Assembly (NCBI RefSeq): GCF_003144115.1
Contig: NW_020312008.1
Location: forward strand, 214,477-278,476
DNA: 64,000 nucleotides
DNA from: Tilletiopsis washingtonensis
Taxonomy: Eukaryota; Basidiomycota; Exobasidiomycetes; Entylomatales
Reading direction: 5' to 3'
Part shown: positions 1-10,700 of the stretch, in pieces
Position numbering within the stretch: position 1 is the first letter of the stretch
Layout of the letters: every line of letters starts with the position of its first letter
Made by a program: the position numbers and the translations under genes
Notes under the pieces: generated by a model
What the model was told of the DNA's origin: nothing
Seen by the model: only the letters and a program-made list of their open reading frames with translations
Database searches by the model: none

Positions 1-77
1 GCGTGCTCATCCTCGCCAACGGCGCCTGGGTGGCCAGTGCCAAGGCCAACGACGACGACGCCGTCGCCGTGCACTGA
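1..77 (+). CDS. 3' end of an unidentified gene
   Basis: An open frame enters from the left edge and ends at a TGA at 75-77. About 24 residues are visible: a hydrophobic start (VLILANGAWVASA), then KANDDDAVAVH at the C terminus. The codon usage is G/C-ending, like the real exons nearby. This is too little to name a family. The alternative is chance open sequence, since GC-rich DNA here holds many spurious frames. Confidence 0.4.
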   Translation, partial: VLILANGAWVASAKANDDDAVAVH

Positions 78-533
78 GCGCGGCCCGCTCCCGGCTCCGG
101 CTGTGTAGTGTGCGCATTCCGCATGTGACGACCCACCTAATGACACATATCTAGGCGGCGCCGGCTGTGAGGCGGTGGAGAGCATTGCGGGGTGCCGTGG
201 GAACAGCTGCGAGGGCGAGTGGAGAAGCGGAGAAGGGCGCGCCTCGGAACTCGGGGCGTGCTCCGAGACATCTCCTGTTTCTCAGAAGAGGCGCTCTCGC
301 TGCGCCAAGCTCCTTGCCTCCTACCGCCCTCGCCCACTTTGCGGCTGCTCCGCTCCTGGATCCGCACCCTGCTCTGCTGGCATCTGCACGCCGAGGCGCT
401 TGCTTCCCTACCACCACTTCGCTGGACGAGCCTCACTGCCACCTGCACACCACCCGCGATTGCCCGACCGCCTCGCCGCACCGCCGCAACCCAGCACTCC
501 TCTGCGCCTCCACGCGGCTCCAGGCTGCACACC
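78..533. other. Intergenic region, no gene seen
   Basis: Separates the truncated first gene from the spherulin-4-like gene. Several frames stay open, but none looks like a protein family. The last 150 bases are C-rich and probably hold the promoter and 5' leader of the downstream gene. I see no TATA box or repeat. Confidence 0.4.
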
Positions 534-1634
534 ATGGCGTGGCCGGCGATGCGGCGAGTCGTGCGACGCAAGTCGTCGCCGCCGCTGCCTGCGCTCGTGG
601 GTCGTCCGCGCGTGCTCTTCTGTCTCTTCATCTGGCCCGTCGAGCCGTCGTACTGGCAGCCGCTGCTGAATGCGTGAGTGCAAAGCCATGGTCACGCGAG
701 CCGTGCCGCAGCTCCAGCCTGACGTCAAGTGCAGCATCCGCACGCGGTCAGACCTCGACTTCCTCATCATCATCAACCCCAACTCGGGGCCGGGCGAGTG
801 GGAGCCGCCGCACGAGCACCACCTGGCCGCCGTGCCGCTGCTGCGCGGCGCCGCCTCGGCGGGGCAGATCGTCGAGCTCGTCGGCTATGTGACGACGCGC
901 TGGGGCGAGCGGGCGCCGCACCTCGTGCACCGCGATGTGGACCGCTATGCGGCGTGGCCCAGCAGCAGTGGGCGCGCCGACATGGCGCTCGACGGTATCT
1001 ACTTCGACGAGAGCACGTGGCATGAGTTCGGTGCACGCTACTACCGCGAGATGGCCGAGTATGCGCGGTCCAAGCAGTGGGGCCAATGGCGCAGCGACGC
1101 CAGCGTGCCCAGCTCGCACCAGGCGCGCAGTGACCTCGTCGTGCTCAATCCCGGCTGCTGGGTGCACCAGGACTACTATGCCTTCAGCGACTTGATCATC
1201 GTGCACGAGCAGACGGTGCAGAAGTTCGAGTGAGTAGGCCAGATGTGCATGCCGTGCCCCTCAGGCTCACGTGTGGGTGCTGCAGCATCGGGCCGCTGCG
1301 CCATGTGCCCATGCCATTCCGACGAGTGCCGCGGCACAAGTTCGGCGTGCTGCTGCACGACGGACCGCCGCCAGCCGACGAGGAGCGGCCAGGGCACCGC
1401 AGTCCCGGCTTCACGCTCTCCAACCCCGCCTGCCACGCCTTCAGTCCCGACACGCCGCTCACCACGCGCGGCATCACCGAGCTCTGCCTGCAGCGCCTCG
1501 GCGTCGGCGCCTTCTTCCTCACCAACCTCTCGCTGGCGCAGACGGACATCTACGCCAGCTTCGGCTCCAACTTCGACGAGTGGATCGCATGCTGCTCCGA
1601 TGCTGTGCGCTCGCTGCAGCACGCCGCCGACTGA
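534..1634 (+). CDS. Spherulation-specific family 4 (spherulin-4-like) protein
   Basis: Three exons, 534-673, 735-1229 and 1286-1634, give 327 aa. Exon 1 ends in the family pattern WQPLLNA and exon 2 continues IRTRSDLDF followed by LIIINPNSGPG, the family signature. Later segments such as VELVGYVTTRWG, GIYFDEST and VVLNPG also fit the TIM-barrel-like spherulin-4 fold. The final exon carries TDIYASFGSNFDEW near the C terminus. The 735 acceptor was chosen over nearer AGs because it alone joins the two frames across the conserved motif. The start is the ATG at 534; the N terminus (MAWPAMRRVVRRK) is basic and not a clean signal peptide, so an upstream exon could exist. The biochemical function of the family is unsettled; members are often linked to secretion or the cell surface. 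Confidence 0.8.
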
Positions 1635-1911
1635 GGCTGCACTGGGGCGCCTCGCTTGTTCTCGTCACCCGCGGCGCTGGAGCATCTGATCTCCGCTCGC
1701 ATGCCTGAGGTAGCGCAGCTACGTTCCGTCACGCAATGTCACGTCACTTTTGCTCGCGCTGTGTGGCATTGTCATGGCCGGGCAGCACGCTCCTGCAGGC
1801 GCGCCTGCTTCTCCTGCAGATCCTTGAGCTCGCGCGCGACGTGGTAGGCTTCGCGCTCAAGACTGGCAACGGCAGGTCAGCGAAGTGGCGTCAACGACGC
1901 TACGATCGCAC

Positions 1912-3602
1912 TCACGCAGCCTGCTGTTCCGCCTTGACTCGGGCAGAGAGCTCCGGCTGAGCAGCCGCTGGCGGTGCAGCAGCAGCAGGTGCAGTGGCCG
2001 GTGCCGCATCGACAGTCTCGTCCGGCTCGCCCTGGATCTCGGTGCGGTACTCGTGCAGCGCCACGCCGGCAAACCAGCCCGTGGGGATGATGACGAGGGC
2101 CAGCAGCGCCGGGATCCAGCCGCGGATCTTGCTCGGCGGCGGCACGAGTGGCTCGGGCTGAGGCTCGGCTTTCGCCTGAGGCGACGGACGCGGCGGCGCG
2201 GCGAGGCCTGGTCGCGGACGTGCGATGGGGCGTGGAGCTCGACTCTCGCTGGCTGCTCGCTGGCTCGGCGCAGGTGCACTGCCTGCAACGCCAGACTTGG
2301 CCTTTGCAGGAGCAGTCGCCGCACGAGGAGCTCGCGCTTGCCCGTCCCTGGCCGGCGGGCGCGGTGGACCGGTCGCGTAGCCACGCGAGCCTCTCGGCGG
2401 CGCACCTAACCTCGCTCTCTGCTCCATCGGCGGCAGGAAGCGCGGCGAGCGCAGTCTTGCGTCGGTGCCGAGGCGCACGCCCTCGCCGACCATGCTCCAG
2501 CCTTTGCTGAGCCAGCTGCCGAGCCAGAGTGCCGGGCGTGTGCTCGTGACGAAGAGCAGCGCACGCAGTGGCGGACGCGCCCAGCGTGGCAACGACGGCT
2601 GCGAGAGCAGCATGGCGAGCAGCCCGGCCTGCTGTGCACGCAGCGGCGGCAGAGACGCACGCACCTCGGACGTGCGAGCCGGCCGCAGCGCCAGCGCCAT
2701 CCACTCGGCAGACGCTGCATTCTCCGCCGAGGGGCGCCAGCCTCCTCCTGGTGCCGTCTTCCGTCGCGCGAGCAGCCGCAGCGCCGTGTTCTCGGCGCCG
2801 CGCATCAGGCGCGTGCCTAGCCGCTCCGAGGCCCACAGATGTGTGGTGAGGACTGCGAACGCCCTCGGGCCGCCCGATGCGCCAGTCGTGTCTGCGCCAA
2901 GCAGGTCGACGACGCCAGCGCTGCTGCCTTGCGGCGCAGGCTCGATCGCAAGACCACTGCGCGCGTGCTGGCGCCGCAGCACGCGGTCCAGCCGGTGCGC
3001 CAGCACGACGTCCGTCGTGGGCCGGTCGCCGATGACGAGCACGTGGCCCTGCGGCCGCAGCACGTCTGCGATCTGCCGCGCACAGGCGCGCGCCGGCTTC
3101 TTGGCGGGGTGCGCCAGCACGGGCACCCACAGCTCGCGCGAGAGGTTCTCGGCCTGCTCGACAGTCAGTGGTGCGTACTTGCGGCTCCGCAGCGGCCACT
3201 CACGCCGAGGCCGTGCGGGTCGCTCGAGCTGCCGGCGCTGTTGGAGACGATGAGGATGTTGTCGCGGCCAAAGGTCTCGATGGCCTGGTGCCACGCCTCC
3301 TGTAGCCCAGAGGTCAGCTGGCCGTCACGCCTGCCCTGCCGCAAGCACGCACGCGGATCGCCGGCGCCAGCACGTCCTCATGCGGCTTCGTCTGCGCAGC
3401 CAGTCAGCGCACGCAGAGTGTGGGCTCACGGCGCACCACGCACCAGGCAGTTGTCCTTGTCGCACACGATGGCGCGCACGCCGGCAGCATGCAGGCGGCG
3501 CCAGTCGAGCGCCGCAATGTCGGCGACGACGAGGTGCGGCACGACGAGGCCGGGGCGCACGAGGGCATGCAGCAGGCCGCCGAGGGCCGGGATATTGGGC
3601 AT
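1912..3602 (-). CDS. GEP4: Gep4-like mitochondrial phosphatidylglycerophosphate phosphatase, C-terminally extended
   Basis: Four exons on the minus strand (3602-3444, 3391-3353, 3299-3204, 3153-1912) give 511 aa. HAD phosphatase motifs appear in order: motif I DKDNCL at the end of exon 1, motif II IVSNSAG in exon 3, the motif III lysine in AHPAKKPA, and motif IV VIGDRPTTDVV. This matches the Gep4/YqeG family, which removes phosphate from phosphatidylglycerophosphate in cardiolipin synthesis at the mitochondrial inner membrane. The yeast enzyme is about 185 aa. Here a Pro/Ala/Arg-rich region of roughly 300 aa follows, then one hydrophobic helix (WIPALLALVIIPTGWFAGVA) near the end. The start ATG at 3602 is well supported. 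The extension is open through a single frame, but an unrecognised intron or a second gene cannot be excluded. Confidence 0.85.
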
Positions 3603-4207
3603 GGCCGCAGCGGCAGGCCGCAGTCTCGGACACGAAGGGAAGGGAAAGGACGTGGAGGTGAGATGGGAAGCAGAACAGCGGCGCGCGAAGCATCATGCAA
3701 GACCCTCTACGCGCGCGACAAACGCAGCCGCCGCGGCGCTTCCTTGCGCGAGCAGGAAGAGGCAGCGGCACGCAGCAGGGTTGCAGCCAAGCTTGTGCGC
3801 TGCAAGTTGCCAAGTAGCCACATTCTGCTCCCAAAGCAGAGCTGGTGGTCAGAGGCTACATGTCCGAGAATCAGCTTCAAGCACCCTGCTCTGCAGACTG
3901 TTGCGTTTGAGCCCAGTGTCTCCTGCGCCGTGGCTGCGCGCCCCGGCGCCCTGCCAGACAGCGGGGATCGGGGGCCGTGCCGGCCGCGCACGGTCGTCGT
4001 CCGCCGCGCGAACGCCGCGCCATCCTTCCTCCCCATACCCACCTCCCTGTCTTCCGCGCCACCGTCCCCACCTGTGCTGCTCTTGCCTGCTCCATTCTCG
4101 CCTGCACCGTCGCAGCTGCGCCCGCACCTACCCAGCGCGCCGTCGCATCTGCCACTCGCACCTGCCCGCCCGCTCGAACCCCCTACCTCCACTGCGCGTC
4201 GCCCCGC
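3603..4207. promoter_or_regulatory. Divergent promoter between GEP4 and the AP-1 beta gene
   Basis: About 600 bases between two genes facing away from each other. The right half (roughly 4010-4200) is strongly C/T-rich on the plus strand, a usual feature of fungal core promoters and leaders. No gene or specific operator is recognisable. Confidence 0.4.
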
Positions 4208-6977
4208 ATGGCCGACTCGGGGCGCGATGCCAAGCTCTTTGCGCGCGGCAAGGTGGCCGAGCTGCGTGCGGAGCTGCAGTCGGACAAGAAGGACAAGGGC
4301 TGGAACCGCAAGCGGGTGCGTTGGCTGGCGGTGTGGCAGATGGGGCAGGCGGGCCGGCGCGTGGCAGCGGCGCCGTGGCCCGCGGCTGCCTGCTGCGACG
4401 CCGTGTTGCTCGCCAGACCGGCGCAGGGCTGACGCTGTGCCTCCTGCAGGTGGTGCTGAAGAAGATCATCGCCAATGCCACGATGGGCAACGACATGGGC
4501 CCGCTCTTCGCAGACGTCGTCGGCTGCATGGGCATCCAGGTGCTCGAGATCAAGAAGATGGTCTGTGAGTCGCCTGGCGCGCCCAGCTGTGGCGACTCGG
4601 CGCCTTGTCCGCGCCGCCGCCGCATCACCCGCTGAGGCGCTGCGCACCTGCAGACCTGTACCTGATCAACTACGGGCGCTCACATCCGGACCTCGTGCCG
4701 AATGCCATTCCCGGCTTCCTCTCGGTGAGACGGGCGCTGCGCTATGGCCACACGCACCGCTGATGTGCCCGCTGCAGGACTGCAACGACCGCAACCCGCT
4801 CATCCGGGCGCTCGCGATCCGCACCATGTCCTACATCCACGTGCCCGCCGCGACGACTGCGCTGCTCGATCCGCTGCGCCACTCGCTCAAGGATGCAGAC
4901 CCGTACGTGCGCAAGACGGCCGCCATCTGCGTCGCCAAGCTCTACATGCACGACCGGCGCATCGTCGACCGGCAAGGGTTCATCGGCATGCTGCGCGACC
5001 TCCTCGCCGACACGAATCCCACCGTCGTCGCCAACGCAGTCGCGGCGCTGACGGAGATCAGCGAGCGCTCGGACAACATCCAGCTCAAGCTGAATCTGAC
5101 GATTGCGTCGAAGCTCGTGTCTGCGCTGCCAGACTGCTCAGAGTGCGTGGCGTGCGAGCGGAGTGCGTCGAGCTCGCTGACGTCGCCTGCGCAGATGGGG
5201 CCAGACCTACATCCTCGAGTCGCTCATGTTCTTTGTGCCCAACGACTACGCCGACGCCGAGATTCTCGCCGAGCGCATTGCCGTGCGCCTGCAGCACGCC
5301 AACTCGGCCGTGGTGCTGACGAGCGTCAAGGTGATCCTGTACCTCATGAACTACATCGCCAGCGCCGAGTTCAAGGAGGGCCTGTGCCGCAAGCTGAGCC
5401 CGCCGCTCGGTGCGTTTCGCCCCCACTGCCGGGCCCCTGCCAGCGCACCTGACACTCCGCTGCAGTCACGCTGCTCTCGTCGGGCCCCGAGGTGCAGTAC
5501 GTGGCGCTGCGCAACATTCTGCTCGTGATCCAGCGACGGCCGCTCGTGCTGGCCAACGAGGTCAAGGTGTTCTTTTGCAAGTACAACGACCCCGTGTACG
5601 TCAAGATGGCCAAGCTGGAGATCATGTACCGCCTGGCGAACGAGCGCAACGTCGAGCAGGTCCTCGCCGAGCTGCGCGAGTGAGTGCTGGCTGTGTCTGC
5701 TGGTCCCCTGCCCCGCCCGATGCTGACGGTCTGGCTCAGGTACGCGGCCGAGGTCGACGTCGACTTCGTGCGCAAGGCCGTGCGCTCGATCGGCCGGCTG
5801 GCGATCAAGATCGAGTCGACGGCGGACCGCTGCATCAAGGTGCTGCTCTCGCTGATCCAGACCAAGGTCAACTACGTCGTGCAGGAGGCCGTCGTGGTGA
5901 TCAAGGACATCTTCCGCAAGTATCCGAACCGCTACGAGAGCATCATTGCCACGCTGTGCGAGAACCTCGACTCGCTCGACGAGCCCGAGGCGCGCGCGGC
6001 CATGATCTGGATCATTGGACACTACGCTGAGCGCATCGAGAACAGCGACGAGCTTCTCGAGGACTTCTTGTACTCTTTCACAGAAGAACCGGTCGAGGTG
6101 CGTGCTGCGCGCTGCCGCTTTGGACACATCAGGCTGACCCTCGCCTCAGGTACAACTGGCCCTGCTGACCGCGACGGTCAAGCTCTTCCTCAAGCGGCCC
6201 ACGGCCGGCGCCGAGCTCGTGCCCAAGGTGCTCAAGTGGGCGACGGAGGACGTGGACAACCCGGACTGCCGCGACCGCGGCTACATGTACTGGCGCCTGC
6301 TCTCGACGGACCCGGCGGCGGCGCGCGACATTGTGCTGGCCGAAAAGCCGCCGATCAGCACCGAGACGGACCGCATGGACCGCACACTGCTCGACCAGCT
6401 GCTGCTGCACGGCGCCTCGCTCTCCTCCATCTTCCACCGCCAGCCGCAGACGTTCATCCGCGGCGCAAAGGCGCGCTACATGCCCGACAGCCCGGTGCGT
6501 GCCCCTTCGCCTATGTTTCTGTTCACATGCTCACACCTCACTCAGGCACTCGACGAGGCAGCACGGCGGAACGCCAGCAACCACATCTACTCGAAGCCAG
6601 CGCCGCGGGCGTCGGCCGGCATCGTGGCCGTGCAGCCGGCGCCCGCACCGGCGCTGCCAGCACGCAGTGTGGGCGGAGCAGCGGCCGTGCCGTCCAGTCC
6701 CGTGGCCGACGCTTCGGCCGAGCTGCGCGCCGCCGACGACGACGACCTGCTCTCGTCTTCGCCGCCCGCCGCCGGCGCCGCGCGTCTGCAGCGCAGTGAC
6801 GAGGCCGACGGCGACGACACGGCAGAGGAGCTGGCGCGCCGGCGACGCGCCCCCACCGACGACGACGGCGGCGCCGATCCGTACGCCATGCTCGGAGACG
6901 ACTTTGGCTTTGCGGGCTCGTATGCCACCGACGCGCCGGCGCCCAAGAGCAGCGGCATCGACGAGCTGCTGGCGTGA
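4208..6977 (+). CDS. APL2: AP-1 complex beta adaptin (clathrin adaptor large subunit)
   Basis: Nine exons (4208-4315, 4450-4564, 4654-4724, 4778-5142, 5195-5409, 5466-5679, 5740-6097, 6150-6494, 6546-6977) give 740 aa. The adaptin N-terminal trunk is nearly continuous with human beta adaptins: DPYVRKTAA(I)[73 protein letters not shown] and [15 protein letters not shown]. After KARYMPDSP comes an Ala/Asp-rich hinge of about 140 aa, with no beta ear domain. That matches fungal Apl2 in length, and favours AP-1 over AP-2. The complex selects cargo for clathrin coats at the trans-Golgi and endosomes. AP-2 beta is the main alternative. Confidence 0.93.
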
Positions 6978-7738
6978 GGCGCCTGCGTGCGTGCGTGGAA
7001 TACCTTATTCACGGATATTTGCCACCGCATGCCTGGCCTGAGTGTATTGTGTGGGGCAGTAGAGCGAGTTCAAGACTGCAAGGCAGGCTGTTGAGGTCAT
7101 GCGGATGGATTGGGGTGCGTTGCAGCGCCCGAGCCCCGACCGCCCCGTGCCGTGCCATCAGCCATCAGTCGAGCCCACCAGACAAGCAACCCCTGCAGAG
7201 CAGGCATCTGACCGGCGCACCGCGTGTCTGGTATTCAGTGCAAGATTGTGGCGCCATCTGCTGGCCTGCTCGGCCGGCTGCGAGGCCATGGTGTGCAGTC
7301 GACGGTGCCTGCATCAGGCCGCCCCCTTGCGGCCGTGGCGCGCGCGTCCCGGGCCGCTCCCACGCCGTCGCGCTTGGCACGGCACGCGCGTGCCTTCTGC
7401 TCCCGCGCCGCGCCGCGGGTGTCACTCTCGCGCCCTGGCCGCACTCTCTGTCTCTCCCCTCTCTCACCTCCGCTCCTTCTTCTCATCTCGCCTCCTTCCC
7501 TGCCGCCGCCGCGCCGCCTGCTTCCGTCTGACTCCCTTCTCCACTGCGCGGCGCCGCACTCTCCACACTCGGCACACGCCGTCTCTGCTCGCGGCTGCAC
7601 GCACACGCTCCTCACGCCTCTTGCGCACGTCCCGCCGCGTCGTGCTCGCGGCCGCCGCCTGCCGCACGCGCCGCGCATCGCACACGCGCACCCCTCATCT
7701 CGCACAGCTCTTCCCCGACTGGCGCTCTCGCACCGGCG
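6978..7738 (+). promoter_or_regulatory. Promoter and leader of the DOCK gene, with pyrimidine tract
   Basis: No gene seen. The stretch at about 7440-7510 is almost purely C/T, a typical fungal pyrimidine-rich initiator region. The DOCK start codon follows 230 bases later. Confidence 0.45.
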
Positions 7739-10700
7739 ATGGCCGCCGTCGCGTCTCCCTCGGCCCTCGCGGCGGCGCCCTCGGCGTACCGGCGCTGGGA
7801 GCCGCTGGCCAAGATTCTGTATGGCTTCTGCATCTCGCCCTTTGCGCCCGAGCTCGAGCAGCTCGAGCTGCCCGCAGAGCTGCTCGACGAGGGCTCGCAC
7901 GCGTCGCTGGCGGCCATCCAGGCGCACCTCATCGGCCTCGAGGTCGGCGACGAGGTGTACGTGTTCGAGCAGCTGGGCCACAGCGATGTCGCCTGGTTCC
8001 GCGGCTACGTCGTGTCCAGCACACGCGTGCCCATGCCGGCGACGAGCACGAGCAGCCGCAGCGAGTACTCGACCTTTCCCGGCTCGCAGGCGCGCGGCGG
8101 CGCCGCACTCGTCGAGGAGCCGCAGGTGTACGTGGGCATCTTCCCGGCCGTGCACGTGCACATCCGCGAGCACCTCGACGACGCCGAGCTGCGCCTGCAG
8201 GAGGTGCACGCGCGGGCCGTCGAGCAGGGCGTCGTAGGCGCCACTGCGCCGCCGCCCGGCTCGAAGCTCGCGGGCCAGAAGCACATGGAGACGCTGCACG
8301 AGGAGGACGAGGGCGCCGCGAGCGCGCCCAACAGCCCCATCGGCCCTGCACAGGCCCGCGCCCAGGCCAACAGGTCGCCCTTCCGGCTACAGGAGCCTCT
8401 CGACGCGCCGGGCGAGGCAGAGGTCGAGCGCCCGCCGCCGCCACTGCCGAGCCTCAAGTGCGGCGACGAGACGGCGAGCGGCTCAGACGAGCCGCTGGTG
8501 GACGAAATCGCGTGCGCACTGCGGGAGTGGAGCAGCCTCATGTACGTCTATCTCGGGCGGCGCGACTACGTGCTCTTCAACGCGGTCAAGGAGCACATCG
8601 AGGTGCTGCACGCTGCGCGGCGCCAGCTCCTGGCGCAGACGCTCAGCGTCGAGGAGGTCGCCAAGCTGCGCCGCGAGTGCGTTGCGCGCCTCGTCAAGGG
8701 CAACGTGGCGCAGGGCCTCGATGTCATTGTGCGGCATCCGGGCCGCGGCGGCCTCGTCGACGTCGACTTCACCGGCAAGGAGAGCGACCCCGAGAGCTGG
8801 GTGAGCGGCATCCGGCTCTTCGCGCTGCAGGCCAGCCTCGCGTACGTCGACCAGCTGGACGCCGCGTCGTCCGGCGGCAGCGCGCAGGGCGGCCTCGAGA
8901 TCTCGGCCAGCAACGCATTTGGCATTACAGCGCCTTCGACGACGTCGGCTGGCGTGCTGGGCGCCCCGAGCAGCTTCGCAGGCGCGCTGAGCGTGACCGG
9001 CAAGCGAAGCGCCGGCAACCGGCAGAGCACCATGTCGGGGCCGCCGCGGGCGCGGGCGAGCCTGCTGGACCCCGGCAGGCTGGACGAGCAGGTCGAGAGC
9101 GGCGTCAAGGTGAGTGCACTGCTCCAGCTGGCCCGGCTCTAGCGCTGACGGGCGTGCCCAGTACTTTCACGTCTATCTCGACGTGCGCGCCTTCGTGGCC
9201 AGCCCGTGTGCGCCGGGCGAGACGGCCGAGCTGTACTTCTCGCTGTACAACAAGGCCGAGGCGCGCTTCCTGACCGAGGAGTTCTGCGTGGTGCTCAATC
9301 ACCAGGGCGTGCCCGCACCCGAGTCCGAGGGGCGCATCGGCAAGATGCGCACGCTCTTCACGGACCTGAGTCCGAACGACATGCAGGACCTCAACGTCGT
9401 GTGCCGCATCGTGCGCAATGGCGCCATGCGGCTGGGCGCCGCTGCAGATGTGGGCCGAGAGACTGCCACTACTTCGCTGCCCGACATCGACACGGAGAGC
9501 GACGGGCTCCGTGGCGGCGCGCCGGGCTTCCGGCCCTCGCGCATGGCCGGCGACCGCACCTTCCGGCGGCCGTTTGGCTGCGCTGCGCTCGAGCTGGGCC
9601 AGGACCACAAGTTCCAGACGGACGTGGCGTCCAGCAGTCCGATGCGCGAGCATGTCATGCCCATCTTCTGCCCCTACAACGAGGCGGCCTTCAGCACGCT
9701 GCACCAGGACATCATCGCCTCGCGCATCAAGGAGTTTGAGAAGTCGTCGCGCGCCGAGCTGCTCGCCGTCAACGTCAAGGTGCTGCACGGCGAGACGGCC
9801 ACGCTGCTGCGCGAGAACCCCAGCCTGCTGCAGGACGCGCCGCTCACTGCGCGCCTCGGCTTTCCCGACGTCGTCTTTCCCGGCGACACGCGCAACGAGG
9901 CGTACGTCAAGCTCTGGAGCGGCGAGTTCTTCCCCACGAGCACCAAGATTCCCGGCGGCTCGACGCAGAAGAACATTCAGGTCTCTGCCGAGATCCGCAC
10001 GCGCGACGGCAGCGTGCTGGAGCGCGTCATCTCGCGCGGCGCCGGCGAGGCGCTCGTCACGCAGTTCGACTCGACGGTCTTCTACCACCAGAACGCGCCC
10101 ACGTGGGGCGAGCTGCTGAAGCTCGAGCTGCCGCGTGAGGTCATGGAGAGCTGCCACATGTTCTTCACGTTCCGGCACCGCAGCTCGAAGGAGGAGAAGG
10201 GCCTGCCGACCGTGTCGTCGCCTACGCGCGAGTCGGCCAACGGTGGCACATCCTCCTTCGCCGGCTCGTCGAACAGCGGCCCGGCGGTGGTGAACGCGCC
10301 GTTTGCATACGCCTACCTGCCGCTCTTTGAGGCAAACGCCGCATTCATCCCCGACGGCAGCCACACGCTGCTGCTCTGGCGCAGCTCGCGGCCGGCGCAG
10401 CACCTGAGCCCGGAGCTGTACTTTACGCTGCCGCCGACGATCGCGCCGGGCCGCAGCCTCTCCGACCTCGTGCCGGCGAGTTTGGCGTCGGTGATCCAGC
10501 CGCTGCGCGACACGATGACGCTGCGCACCTTCCTCGTGTCTACACGCTACACGCAGAACGAGGTGCTGCTGAAGCTGCTGCACTGGGAGAAGGTGCTGAC
10601 GCAGGACCTCGACGAGCTCAAGAGCGTGCTGGTCAAGTTCACCTTTGTCGGCGAGGTCGAGATCGTCAAGTTCCTGCGCGACATCTTCGACGCGCTCTTC

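Noticed and set aside
674-711. A 38-nt intron in the spherulin-like gene
   Set aside because: This acceptor gives the wrong phase for the conserved INPNSGPG frame; the acceptor at 734 restores it.
2839-4635. A 598-residue plus-strand frame across GEP4 and the AP-1 beta start
   Set aside because: It runs antisense to conserved Gep4 HAD motifs and out of frame with adaptin, so it is a GC-driven artefact.
7099-9273. A 724-residue open frame overlapping the DOCK first exon
   Set aside because: Arg/Ala/His-rich shadow of the DOCK coding frame; no family motifs, and the DOCK frame is clearly conserved.
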